From contig NZ_JPMX01000111.1 in assembly GCF_000761485.1 (NCBI RefSeq), positions 1-49,653 on the forward strand: a stretch of 49,653 nt of DNA, written 5' to 3'. Shown here one piece after another: positions 9,387 through 17,713 of the stretch. Both the position numbers and the translations under genes were made by a program. Origin of the DNA: Modestobacter caceresii (lineage in GTDB: Bacteria > Actinomycetota > Actinomycetes > Mycobacteriales > Geodermatophilaceae). Under the pieces are notes generated by a model. It searched no databases. It was not told the origin of the DNA and saw only the letters and a list, made by a program, of their open reading frames with translations. Positions within the stretch are counted from its first letter, which is position 1. Every line of letters begins with the position of its first letter.

Positions 9387-11756
9387 TCAGGTGCCGGTGA
9401 TGTGCTCCGGCCGCACCGGCACCCGGGTCAGCGGGAGACCGGTCGCGGCGCGGATGGCGGCGAGCACCGCCGGGCCGGAGGAGATGTTGGGCGCCTCGCC
9501 GACCCCGCGCAGGCCGTAGGGGGCGTGCGGGTCGGCGTACTCGAGGACCTCGATGCGCATCGGCGGCATGTCCAGGATGGTCGGGATCAGGTAGTCGGTG
9601 AACGACGGGTTCCGCACCTTGCCGTCCTTGATCAGGATCTCCTCCATCACCGCCAGCCCGAGGCCCTGCGCGGTGCCGCCCTGGATCTGGCCGACCACTG
9701 CCTGCGGGTTGATCGCCTTGCCGACGTCCTGGGTGCAGGCCATCTCGACCACCTTGACCAGCCCGAGCTCGGTGTCGACGTCCACCACGGCCCGGTGCGC
9801 GGAGAAGGCGTACTGCACGTGCGCGAAGCCCTGGCCGGTCTCCGGGTCGATCGCCTCGGTGGGGCGGTGCCGCCACTCGAGGGTCTCCTCCAGCACGTCG
9901 TCGCCCAGCAGGTCGGCCAGCGGGACGGTGATGTCCTCGCTGTCGGACACCACGGCACCACCGGCCAGCCGGAGGTCGGGAACGGTCCGTCCCACCAGTC
10001 GTTCGGCCCGGGCGACCACCTGCTCGCGCACCTTCGCGCAGGCGGCCTTGACCGCCCCGCCGGTGACGTAGGTCTGCCGGGACGCCGAGGTCGAGCCGGC
10101 CGAGCCGACACTGGTGTCCTTCGGGTGCACGACGACGCGCTCGACCCCGAGCTCGGTGCGGGCGATCTGCTGCTCGACGGTGACCAGCCCCTGGCCGACC
10201 TCCGCCGCCGCGGTGTGCACGGTCGCGGTCGGTTCGCCGCCCACCACCTCCAGGCGCACCCGGGCGGTGGAGTGGTCGTCGTAGCCCTCGGAGAAGGCGA
10301 CGTTCTTGTACGCCACGGCGTAGCCGACCCCGCGCCGGACGCCCTCCCCGTGGGTGGTGTTGGAGACCCCGCCGGGCATGTCGCGCAGGTCGACCTCGCC
10401 GTCGCCGGACGCGGCCGGCAGCGGCATGGCCTCCAGCCGGCGCAGCAGCTCCGCGACCGGGGCCGGGCTGTCGATCACCTGGCCGGTGGGTGTCGCCGAC
10501 CCCTCCTCCATCGCGTTGCGGCAGCGCAGCTCCACCGGGTCCATGCCCAGCTCGGCGGCGAGGGCGTCCATCTGCGACTCGTAGGCGAAGGCGGTCTGCA
10601 CCGACCCGAACCCGCGCATCGCCCCGCACGGCGGGTTGTTCGTGTAGGCGCCGTAGCAGTCGACGTGCACGTTGGGGACGACGTAGGGCCCGATCCCCAT
10701 CGTCCCGCCGTTGCCCACCACGGCCGGGGTGCTGGAGGCGTAGGCGCCCCCGTCGAAGTAGATCGCCGCCTTGACGTAGACCAGCTCGCCGTCCCGGGTG
10801 GCGCCGTGCTCGTAGCGCATGGTCGCCGGGTGGCGGTGCACGTGGCCGAAGAAGGACTCCTCTCGGTTGTAGGACATCTTCACCGGGCGCCCGGTGCGCA
10901 GGGCCAGCAGGCAGGCGTGCACGTGCATCGACAGGTCCTCGCGGCCGCCGAAGGCGCCGCCCACGCCGGCCAGCGTCAGCCGCACCTGCTCGGGCGGCAG
11001 GGCGAGGGCGGAGCAGATCTGCTTCTGGTCCACGTGCAGCCACTGGGTGGCGACGTGCAGCTCCACGCCGCCGTCCTCGGCCGGCACGGCGAGGCCGGCC
11101 TCCGGGCCGAGGAACGCCTGGTCCTGCATCCCCACCTCGTACTCGCCCACCACGACGACGTCCGCGGTCGGCGCCGGGTCACCGGTGCGGACCTTGAGGT
11201 GCCGCACCAGGTTCCCCTCCGGGTGCAGGTGGGCGCTCTCCCGGCTCAGCTCGGTGACCTCGGCGGTGGAGTCGTGCACCTGGTTCCAGGTCGGGTGCCC
11301 CAGCGCGGTGCGCGCGTCGGTGACCGGCTCCAGCACGTCGTAGTCGACGTGGATGCGGGCGGCGGCCAGCCGGGCGGTCTCCGGGTGGTCGGCGGCGACC
11401 AGCGCCACCGGTTCGCCCTGGTAGCGGACGACGTCGAGGGCCAGCACCGGCTGGTCGGCCAGCTCGAGCCCGTAGACCTTCTCGCCCGGCACGTCGTCGG
11501 AGGTGAGCACGGCGGAGACGCCGGGGGTGGCCAGCGCCGCGCTGGTGTCGATCGAGCGGATCCGGGCGTAGGGGTGCGGGCTGCGCAGGGTGACCCCCCA
11601 GAGCATGTCCTCCATCCAGAGGTCGCTGCCGTAGGCGAACTCGCCACGGACCTTCAGGACGCCGTCGGGCCGCTGGGCGTCGTCGCCGACCCCGCCGCTG
11701 CCGGGCCCGGTCAGGTGCTCCGGTGCCCCGGTCGGCGTGCGGGTCGGCGTGCTCAT
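9387..11756 (-). CDS. xdhA: Xanthine dehydrogenase, molybdenum-cofactor subunit
   Basis: This 789-residue large subunit binds molybdopterin cytosine dinucleotide and oxidises hypoxanthine/xanthine to urate. Visible family landmarks are GDDAQRPDG near the N-terminus, the GVGGAFGGRED moco loop, the GAMRGFGS loop and, near the C-terminus, the catalytic glutamate in LRGVGEAP. The ATG overlaps the stop of the 2Fe-2S subunit gene. Gene order FAD, 2Fe-2S, Mo matches other three-gene bacterial xanthine dehydrogenases. Substrate assignment rests on the allantoin/urease neighbours, since the family also includes CO and aldehyde dehydrogenases. Symbols follow E. coli usage. Confidence 0.9.
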   Translation of the reverse strand: MSTPTRTPTGAPEHLTGPGSGGVGDDAQRPDGVLKVRGEFAYGSDLWMEDMLWGVTLRSPHPYARIRSIDTSAALATPGVSAVLTSDDVPGEKVYGLELADQPVLALDVVRYQGEPVALVAADHPETARLAAARIHVDYDVLEPVTDARTALGHPTWNQVHDSTAEVTELSRESAHLHPEGNLVRHLKVRTGDPAPTADVVVVGEYEVGMQDQAFLGPEAGLAVPAEDGGVELHVATQWLHVDQKQICSALALPPEQVRLTLAGVGGAFGGREDLSMHVHACLLALRTGRPVKMSYNREESFFGHVHRHPATMRYEHGATRDGELVYVKAAIYFDGGAYASSTPAVVGNGGTMGIGPYVVPNVHVDCYGAYTNNPPCGAMRGFGSVQTAFAYESQMDALAAELGMDPVELRCRNAMEEGSATPTGQVIDSPAPVAELLRRLEAMPLPAASGDGEVDLRDMPGGVSNTTHGEGVRRGVGYAVAYKNVAFSEGYDDHSTARVRLEVVGGEPTATVHTAAAEVGQGLVTVEQQIARTELGVERVVVHPKDTSVGSAGSTSASRQTYVTGGAVKAACAKVREQVVARAERLVGRTVPDLRLAGGAVVSDSEDITVPLADLLGDDVLEETLEWRHRPTEAIDPETGQGFAHVQYAFSAHRAVVDVDTELGLVKVVEMACTQDVGKAINPQAVVGQIQGGTAQGLGLAVMEEILIKDGKVRNPSFTDYLIPTILDMPPMRIEVLEYADPHAPYGLRGVGEAPNISSGPAVLAAIRAATGLPLTRVPVRPEHITGT

Positions 11757-12241
11757 CGGTCTCCCCCTGCCGTGGGCTCGGCCATCCGGTCCGCGGCGAG
11801 CCGGACGGCATCCAGGATCTTCTCGTAGCCGGTGCACCGGCAGAGGTTGCCGGCCAGCGCCTCGCGGGTCTCGGCGTCACTGGGCCGCCCGTGCCGGGTG
11901 ATCAGGTCGTGCGTGGCCACCAGCAGCCCGGGTGTGCAGAAGCCGCACTGGACGGCGCCGGCGTCCAGGAAGGCCTGCTGCACCGGGTGCAGCGCCTCGG
12001 GGTCGGCCAGGCCCTCGACGGTGCCGACCTGTCGGCCCTCGGCCTGGCCGGCGGCGACCAGGCAGGCGCAGACCGGCAGGCCGTCGAGGTAGACGGTGCA
12101 GGAGCCGCACTCGCCCTGTTCGCAGGCGTTCTTCGACCCGGGCAGGCCCATCCGTTCCCGGAGGACGTACAGCAGGCTCTCGCCCTCCCAGACGTCGTCC
12201 ACGTGCTGCTCGGTGCCGTTCACGGTGCAGGTCAGACGCAC
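11753..12241 (-). CDS. xdhC: Xanthine dehydrogenase, 2Fe-2S subunit
   Basis: This small iron-sulfur subunit of 162 residues carries electrons from the Mo site to FAD. The plant-ferredoxin-type cluster is bound by CEQGECGSC plus a later CAC. The second, C-terminal cluster is bound by CGFCTPG and CRCTG. Length is normal. The GTG at 12241 starts one base after the FAD-subunit stop, and its stop overlaps the large-subunit ATG. Confidence 0.95.
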   Translation of the reverse strand: MRLTCTVNGTEQHVDDVWEGESLLYVLRERMGLPGSKNACEQGECGSCTVYLDGLPVCACLVAAGQAEGRQVGTVEGLADPEALHPVQQAFLDAGAVQCGFCTPGLLVATHDLITRHGRPSDAETREALAGNLCRCTGYEKILDAVRLAADRMAEPTAGGDR

Positions 12242-12242
12242 G

Positions 12243-13121
12243 TCAGGCCTCCTGGGTCGCGGAGCGGTGGTCGGCCCAGGCCCAGGTGAGGGCGCGGCGG
12301 GCCATCACGGACAGCGCGTGGACTCGGTAGCGGGCGCTGCCGCGGACGTCGTCGATCGGGGCGGCAGCGGCGGCGACCAGCTCCCCGAAGCGGGCGATCG
12401 TCGCCTCCGGCAGCTCGGCACGGGACTCCCACAGGCCGCTGCTGTCGAGCTCGCCGGCCAGGAACTCCTCGGCGGCCGGAGCGCGGCGCGGCGTCGGCGC
12501 GGCCGAGCCGATGCCGGTGCCGACCGCGCGGCGGTCCGGGTGCAGGGCGAGCCCGAACGCAGCGACGGAGATGACCATCGCGTTGCGGGTGCCGATCTTG
12601 CTGTACTGCTGCGGGCCGCTCGGCGGGACGACGTGGACGGCGGTGATGAGCTCGTCGCCGTCCATCGCGTTGCGCTTGACCCCGGTGTAGAAGTCGTCGA
12701 TCGGGATCCGGCGGGTGCCCCGCACGGAGGCCACCTCGACCTCGGCACCCGCGGCCAGCAGCGCGGGGTGGGCGTCCCCGGCCGGTGACGCGGTGGCGAG
12801 GTTGCCGGCGACCGTGCCCCGGTTGCGGATCTGCGGGGAGCCGATGGTGCGGGAGGCCATGGCCAGGCCCGGCAGCCGGTCGCCGAGCTCGCTGATCACC
12901 CGCGCGTAGCTGACCCCCGCCCCCAGCCGGACCGCGCCGTCCGTGACCGCCCAGTCGCGCAGGTCGGCGACCCGGGTGAGGTCGAGGAGCAGCGCCGGGC
13001 GGAGGTGGCCGAAGTTGAGGCCCACCATGACGTCGGTGCCCCCGGCGATCGGCACGGCGTCGGGATGGGCGGCCTTCGCCTCCAGCGCCTCTGCCCAGGT
13101 GACCGGTTGCAGGAAGTCCAT
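12243..13121 (-). CDS. xdhB: Xanthine dehydrogenase, FAD-binding subunit
   Basis: This medium subunit of 292 residues passes electrons from the iron-sulfur clusters to NAD. FAD-binding loops IAGGTDVMVGL and RNRGTVAGNLATASPAGD are intact, followed by the CO-dehydrogenase flavoprotein C-terminal domain. The ATG at 13121 (MDFLQPVTW) is chosen over an upstream in-frame ATG because AGGAG lies seven bases before it. It is the first gene of the xdh operon and is divergent from the deaminase gene. Confidence 0.93.
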   Translation of the reverse strand: MDFLQPVTWAEALEAKAAHPDAVPIAGGTDVMVGLNFGHLRPALLLDLTRVADLRDWAVTDGAVRLGAGVSYARVISELGDRLPGLAMASRTIGSPQIRNRGTVAGNLATASPAGDAHPALLAAGAEVEVASVRGTRRIPIDDFYTGVKRNAMDGDELITAVHVVPPSGPQQYSKIGTRNAMVISVAAFGLALHPDRRAVGTGIGSAAPTPRRAPAAEEFLAGELDSSGLWESRAELPEATIARFGELVAAAAAPIDDVRGSARYRVHALSVMARRALTWAWADHRSATQEA

Positions 13122-13267
13122 GGGGCTCCTCGTCGGTGGGGGACGGCCACGGTAGCCCCGCCGTGTCACGGGTGGATGACGGCCGGGTGCCCGGGCGGGT
13201 CAGGACGGGGTGAGGACGACGAGATCCTGCGTCGCCCGGGTCGTCGCCACGTCGGGGCGCGGCTCTT

Positions 13268-13280
13268 ACACGTGTACACG
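13268..13280. promoter_or_regulatory. Overlapping palindromes in the xdh/deaminase divergent promoter
   Basis: ACACGTGT (13268-13275) and CGTGTACACG (13271-13280) are perfect overlapping palindromes about 25 bases before the deaminase start, in the 183-bp region shared with the xdh operon. Binding by a purine-responsive regulator is only inference. Confidence 0.35.
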
Positions 13281-13304
13281 CGCCGGACACGTCCAGGCGG
13301 CAGG

Positions 13305-14687
13305 ATGCGCGGGGTGGAGACCGCTGACCTGCTCGTGCACGACGCCGAGCTGATCGCCACCGTCGACGACGCCCGCCGCGAGCTGCCCGGAGGGTGGGTC
13401 GCGATCACCGACGGTGTGGTCAGCGGCCTCGGCGGCCCGGGCGACCCGCAGCCGGCCGCCGTCCGGCGGGTCGATGCCCGCGGCTGCCTGGTCACGCCCG
13501 GGCTGGTGAACACCCACCACCACCTGTACCAGAACCTGACCCGCGCCTACGCCCCTGCGCTGAGCGGTGGGCTGTTCGACTGGCTGGTCACGCTGTACCC
13601 GCTGTGGGCCCGGCTCGACGAGGAGGCGGCGTACGCCAGCGCGTACGTCGGGCTGGCCGAGCTGGCGCTGTCCGGCTGCACCACGTCGACCGACCACCTC
13701 TACGTGCACCCGCGCGGTGCCGGTGACCTGATCTCCGCGGAGGTGGCCGCGGCCCGGGAGCTCGGCGTCCGGTTCTCGCCCACCCGCGGCTCGATGTCGC
13801 TGTCCGTCAAGGACGGCGGCTTGCCGCCGGACTCGGTGGTGCAGGACGACGACGAGATCCTGGCCGACTCGCAGCGGCTGGTGCAGGCCCACCACGACCC
13901 GTCGCCCACCGCGATGACCCGGATCGCGCTGGCGCCCTGCTCCCCGTTCAGCGTCACCGCCGACCTGATGCGCCGGACGGCGGAGCTGGCCGAGTCCCTC
14001 GACGTCCGGCTGCACACCCACCTCGCCGAGACCCGGGACGAGGACGCCTTCTGCCTGGCGACCTTCGGCCGCCGCCCGGTCGACCACCTGGCCGACGTCG
14101 GCTGGATGACCGACCGGACGTGGCTGGCGCACGTGGTCTGGCCTGATCCGGCCGAGGTGACCCGGCTGGGCGCGGCGCGGGTCGGGGCGGCGCACTGCCC
14201 GTCGTCGAACATGATCCTGGGCAGCGGCCTGGCCCCGGTCGCCGAGCTGCGGGCGGCCGGCGCGCCGGTCGGGCTGGGGGTCGACGGCTCGGCGTCGGCG
14301 GACTCCGCGTCGCTCTGGCTGGAGGCGCGCACCGCGATGCTGCAGGGCAAGCTCCGGCACGGCGCCGCGGCGATGTCGGCCCGGGACGCCCTGGAGATCG
14401 CCACCCGCGGGGGCGCCGCGTGCCTGGGCCGGGCCGGCGAGATCGGCGAGCTGTCGGTCGGCGCCTGCGGTGACCTGGCCGTCTGGTCACTGGAGGGCGT
14501 GCGGTTCGCCGGCGCGCTGTCGGACCCGGTGGAGGCCTGGCTGCGCTGCGGCCCGGTGTCCGCGCGGCACACCGTCGTGGCGGGCCGGTTCGTCGTCTCC
14601 GACGGCGCCGTCACCCATCCGGGGCTGGACGAGCAGCTCGCCGTCCACCGGCGGGTGTCGCAGCGGGTCCAGGCCCCGCTGGACTGA
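13305..14687 (+). CDS. Amidohydrolase, probable 8-oxoguanine deaminase
   Basis: This 460-residue metal-dependent deaminase is of the TrzN/AtzB/guanine-deaminase superfamily. Metal and catalytic residues are visible: NTHHHLYQNLTRA, HTHLAET, AHCPSSNMI and GVDGSASAD. The run LYPLWARLDEE, GCTTSTDHLYVHP, PTRGSMSLS, GGLPPD matches what is known of 8-oxoguanine deaminases, which give urate and ammonia. Hydroxyatrazine-type hydrolases are close relatives and cannot be excluded. The context of xanthine dehydrogenase, allantoinase and urease favours a purine substrate. The ATG at 13305 has a GGCGGCAGG-like upstream sequence. It ends three bases from the convergent rskA-like gene. Confidence 0.85.
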   Translation: MRGVETADLLVHDAELIATVDDARRELPGGWVAITDGVVSGLGGPGDPQPAAVRRVDARGCLVTPGLVNTHHHLYQNLTRAYAPALSGGLFDWLVTLYPLWARLDEEAAYASAYVGLAELALSGCTTSTDHLYVHPRGAGDLISAEVAAARELGVRFSPTRGSMSLSVKDGGLPPDSVVQDDDEILADSQRLVQAHHDPSPTAMTRIALAPCSPFSVTADLMRRTAELAESLDVRLHTHLAETRDEDAFCLATFGRRPVDHLADVGWMTDRTWLAHVVWPDPAEVTRLGAARVGAAHCPSSNMILGSGLAPVAELRAAGAPVGLGVDGSASADSASLWLEARTAMLQGKLRHGAAAMSARDALEIATRGGAACLGRAGEIGELSVGACGDLAVWSLEGVRFAGALSDPVEAWLRCGPVSARHTVVAGRFVVSDGAVTHPGLDEQLAVHRRVSQRVQAPLD

Positions 14688-14690
14688 CGC

Positions 14691-15482
14691 TCAGCTGGAG
14701 AGCTCGCCCCGGACCACCGAGACGCCGGAGTGCGTCGGGTCGCCGTCGAGCGGCTCGACCGAGACGTCGACCAGCGGGTAGGCGGCCAGGTCCAGGTCGG
14801 CCGGCAGCGGCAGCACCGTGGCGCCCCGCTGGACGACGCCGACCGGCACCATCCGCTGCGCGTCGGTCTGCAGCAGCCACACCTCGTAGTAGCCGTCGTC
14901 CAGCTCCGGCAGGTCGAGGTCGACCCGCAGTTCGCGGACCCCACGGCTCTCCCGGACCTCGGCGCTGCCCGACGCATTCTGCTCCGGCAGTGGGTCGAGC
15001 CCGGCCTGGGCGACCACGGCGCCGCCAGCACCGTTCTGGGTGACCGCGACCGCACCGGCACCGATGAAGCCGCCCACGAGCACGGCGGCGGCCAGCGGCA
15101 GCCACCGCGCCGCCGAGCGGCGGGGGGACCGTGACCCGATGGGCACCACGGTGGCCGATCCGGCATCGGATCCGGCGAGTTCGTGCCCGGCCGATTCGGT
15201 CGGACCCGGCGCGGGCGCGTCGACGCCGCGCGCGACCGCTTCCTCTCGGGGAGAGACGTTGACCGCGGTGGCGGCGGCGATCGCTGCCCAGACCTGCGGA
15301 GGTGGGGCGATCGCCTGGCCAGGTGCGGCCAGCTCGGGGACGGCGAGGACGTCGACGCTCCGCCGGAGCGAGGCGACCTCCCGCTGGCACTCGGCACAGT
15401 CGGCCAGGTGCGCAGCGTCCTCGGCAGACAGCTGTTCGTCGAAGGCGGCCAATGCCAGCTCGTCAGGATCGCAGTGCTGCAC
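14691..15482 (-). CDS. rskA: Anti-sigma factor, RskA family
   Basis: This single-pass membrane anti-sigma factor, 263 residues, should hold the SigK-like factor encoded just upstream inactive. The N-terminal cytoplasmic zinc-binding motif is HLADCAEC (H-x3-C-x2-C). A linker leads to the single transmembrane helix WLPLAAAVLVGGFIGAGAVA near the middle. The extracytoplasmic RskA C-terminal domain contains the conserved YYEVWLLQTD block. The GTG at 15482 overlaps the sigma gene by 20 bases. Release is expected by regulated proteolysis; the signal is unknown. Confidence 0.9.
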   Translation of the reverse strand: MQHCDPDELALAAFDEQLSAEDAAHLADCAECQREVASLRRSVDVLAVPELAAPGQAIAPPPQVWAAIAAATAVNVSPREEAVARGVDAPAPGPTESAGHELAGSDAGSATVVPIGSRSPRRSAARWLPLAAAVLVGGFIGAGAVAVTQNGAGGAVVAQAGLDPLPEQNASGSAEVRESRGVRELRVDLDLPELDDGYYEVWLLQTDAQRMVPVGVVQRGATVLPLPADLDLAAYPLVDVSVEPLDGDPTHSGVSVVRGELSS

Positions 15483-16110
15483 CGTCCACCTCCAACCGGT
15501 CTCGCAGGCGCTCCAGGGTGCGCCTGATGTGGCTCTTCACGGTGCCCAACGGGATGCCGGTGCGTGCCGCGATCTGTGCATGGGTCAGGTCCTCGAAGAA
15601 GGCCAGCTCGATGATGCTTCGTTGCGGCTGGCCGATGCGGTTCAACTCGCCCAGCAAGAGGACCCGGTCGGCCACCTCGGTGGCCAGCTCGCTGCCCGGA
15701 CCGGTGGTCGGCGCCGAGCGGGCCTCGTTCGTGGCCGCCTCGGTCGAGCGACGTTGCCGCTCCCGCTTGGCCCAGGTGTCGGCCATCTTGTGCCGGCACA
15801 CGCCCACCAGCCAGGCCGGGAGCGGCCCCTGCTCGGGGCGGTAGCGGCCGCGCCCGGTCCAGGCCGAGATGAAGGTCTGCTGGGTGACGTCCTCGGCGTC
15901 GGGGCCCGGACCGAAGGCCCGCACCGCCATGCCGTGCACCTGTGCCGCCCATCGTTCGTAGGCCCAGGCGAGGGCCTGTTCGTCGCCGTCGGCGAAGCGC
16001 CGGGCCACCTCGGCGTCGTCCGGCTCGGCGCCCAGCTGCGCCGAGCCCTCGGTGATGGGCACGTCAGCGACCGTACCCAGGTGCGGCAGCCGGACGGCCA
16101 GCAGGCTCAT
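15463..16110 (-). CDS. sigK: ECF RNA polymerase sigma factor, SigK-like
   Basis: This 215-residue extracytoplasmic-function sigma factor has region 2 from about residue 40 (ALAWAYERW, DAEDVTQQTFISAW) and region 4 with the helix-turn-helix DLTHAQIAARTGIPLGTVKSHIRRTLERLR. The ATG overlaps the sortase stop (ATGA), and the downstream rskA overlaps its end. It is therefore cotranscribed with a surface protein and a sortase, which suggests it controls envelope genes, possibly its own operon. In mycobacteria the SigK/RskA pair controls secreted fasciclin-domain antigens, a loosely similar layout. Confidence 0.9.
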   Translation of the reverse strand: MSLLAVRLPHLGTVADVPITEGSAQLGAEPDDAEVARRFADGDEQALAWAYERWAAQVHGMAVRAFGPGPDAEDVTQQTFISAWTGRGRYRPEQGPLPAWLVGVCRHKMADTWAKRERQRRSTEAATNEARSAPTTGPGSELATEVADRVLLLGELNRIGQPQRSIIELAFFEDLTHAQIAARTGIPLGTVKSHIRRTLERLRDRLEVDGAALRS

Positions 16111-16787
16111 GGGAGCGGTTCGGCAACGACGACCACGTTGTCGCGATAGCTGCGGAGCTCGGGGATGAACGGGCCGCCACAGGTGATCAGCACCAGCCGC
16201 GGGGGTCCCTCCCGGTCGAAGATCGAGTCCAGCGGCAGGACCTGCTTGGTGATCAGCTCCCGGGAGACCACCTGCCACCGGGTCTCCGCACCGGTCGCGC
16301 CGGTGACGACGACGACGTCGCCGACCTCGGTGGTGCGCAGCGGGGCCAGGGCGCCCAGCCCCTGCTCCCGGTCGTCGACGTGCCCCGCGAGCACCGCGGA
16401 GCCCTCGTCCCCGGGCACGGGCCCGAACCGGTACCAGCCGACCCGGTCCACGTCCTCCGGCAGCTCCATCTGGCCGTCGGGGGAGACACCGACCGCGTCG
16501 AGCGGGGCGGTCACTCCCTGGGCCGGCAGGCTCAGCCGGACCGGCGCCGGGACCGGCGACGCCACGGTGGGCGCCGCGTCCCTGGTGGTCACCGGGGGGA
16601 GGCCGGGTGCAGGCGCCGCCGGCGGCACCGTCCCGGTGGGGGACGGTGCCGCCGACGGTGATGGCGCGTCGATCGCCTGCTCCACCGTGGTGCCCGCCGT
16701 CGCGTCAGGCCGGGTCAACGCCCAGGTGACCGGTGTCCCGATCGCCAGGGCGAGGCCCAGGACCAGCACGACGACGGAGCTGCGCAC
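16107..16787 (-). CDS. Class F sortase
   Basis: This membrane-anchored transpeptidase of 226 residues has an N-terminal signal anchor (SSVVVLVLGLALAIG), a proline/alanine/threonine-rich linker of about 75 residues and a C-terminal sortase beta-barrel. The catalytic triad is visible: histidine in VLAGHVDD, cysteine in LVLITCGG, and arginine in RSYRDNVVV. The short single-domain form fits class F, common in actinobacteria. The GTG at 16787 is preferred because earlier in-frame starts would overlap the upstream gene. It sits between a DUF4397 surface protein and a sigma/anti-sigma pair, so that surface protein is the likely substrate. Confidence 0.88.
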   Translation of the reverse strand: MRSSVVVLVLGLALAIGTPVTWALTRPDATAGTTVEQAIDAPSPSAAPSPTGTVPPAAPAPGLPPVTTRDAAPTVASPVPAPVRLSLPAQGVTAPLDAVGVSPDGQMELPEDVDRVGWYRFGPVPGDEGSAVLAGHVDDREQGLGALAPLRTTEVGDVVVVTGATGAETRWQVVSRELITKQVLPLDSIFDREGPPRLVLITCGGPFIPELRSYRDNVVVVAEPLP

Positions 16788-16812
16788 GGTGGGTGCCTCT
16801 GTTCTCGGTCGG

Positions 16813-17634
16813 TCAGACCCGGCTGGTGGCGTACTTGCGGCCGGCGAACGCCGCACCGGCCAGGCCGGCCAGGGTCAGGCCGACCAGCGGCGCCGGCATG
16901 CCCTCGTCAGCGGCGAGACCGGCCGAGCCACCGGGGACACCGGTCGGTGCGGAGGCCCCGGCCTGGACCGTCTGGGTGGCGAGCTCGTAGCCGGCGTCAC
17001 CGGAACCCCAGGCGTAGACGATCGTGGTCGCGCCCTCGGTCAGGGACAGGTCGGCCGGGCCGATCGCCACCGTGTCGGTGCCGGCGAGCACGACGTCGGC
17101 GCTCACGGTGCCGGCGGGCACGGTCAGCGACTCCTCGTTCGGGTTGGTGAGCCCGTCGATGACGACCTCTCCACCCGCACGCACGTCGACGGCCGGTGCC
17201 GCGGCCACGTGGCGCACGGTCAGCCGGCCCTCGCCCGCGGCGACCTCGGAGGTGTCGTTCACGAAGGGGGTGAGAGCGGGCTCGCCGGCCTCGGTGAGGT
17301 GGGCGGCCACCGTGGCGTCGGCGCCGGCCGGCAGCTCCACGCCCATCGCCGACAGCAGCGGCTCGCCGGAGCCGTCCGCGGCATCGGCCGGGAACAGCGC
17401 CAGGTCGTACGCGCCGGCGGGGAGCGACAGCGGGTCCGTGAGGGTGCCCGGCTGGAAGTCGTCGATCAGCCGCTCGCCGTTGGCGTACACGTCGACCGGG
17501 AGCTCCGGGACGGCGTGCAGGACCGAGAGGGTCGCGTTGGTGTGCGAGTCGGCCAGCGCGGGCGTGGCCCCGAAGAGCAGGGCGAACGCGCCAGCGGCGC
17601 CGGCGGTCAAGGCGATCGGGCGGGTCTTGTTCAC
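16813..17634 (-). CDS. DUF4397 secreted/surface protein
   Basis: This 273-residue exported protein has a signal peptide (positive MNKTRP, hydrophobic core, ATPALADS cleavage region). Two beta-rich DUF4397 repeats follow (ATLSVLHAVPELPVDVYANG and RLTVRHVAAAPAVDVRAGG). The C-terminal tail reads as a hydrophobic stretch ending GRKYATSRV, the shape of a cell-wall sorting signal, but LPXTG is missing (MPAPL stands at that place). The GTG at 17634 has GGAAGG nine bases upstream. It is first in the operon with sortase, SigK and RskA. Function unknown; probably a cell-surface protein. Confidence 0.88.
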   Translation of the reverse strand: MNKTRPIALTAGAAGAFALLFGATPALADSHTNATLSVLHAVPELPVDVYANGERLIDDFQPGTLTDPLSLPAGAYDLALFPADAADGSGEPLLSAMGVELPAGADATVAAHLTEAGEPALTPFVNDTSEVAAGEGRLTVRHVAAAPAVDVRAGGEVVIDGLTNPNEESLTVPAGTVSADVVLAGTDTVAIGPADLSLTEGATTIVYAWGSGDAGYELATQTVQAGASAPTGVPGGSAGLAADEGMPAPLVGLTLAGLAGAAFAGRKYATSRV

Positions 17635-17713
17635 GGTGACGTTCCTTCCGTTGGACTGGACTGTCACCCCGTTCTTCCGGCCCGCCCCCGCGCCTGGATG
17701 CAGCCGGCCGCGA

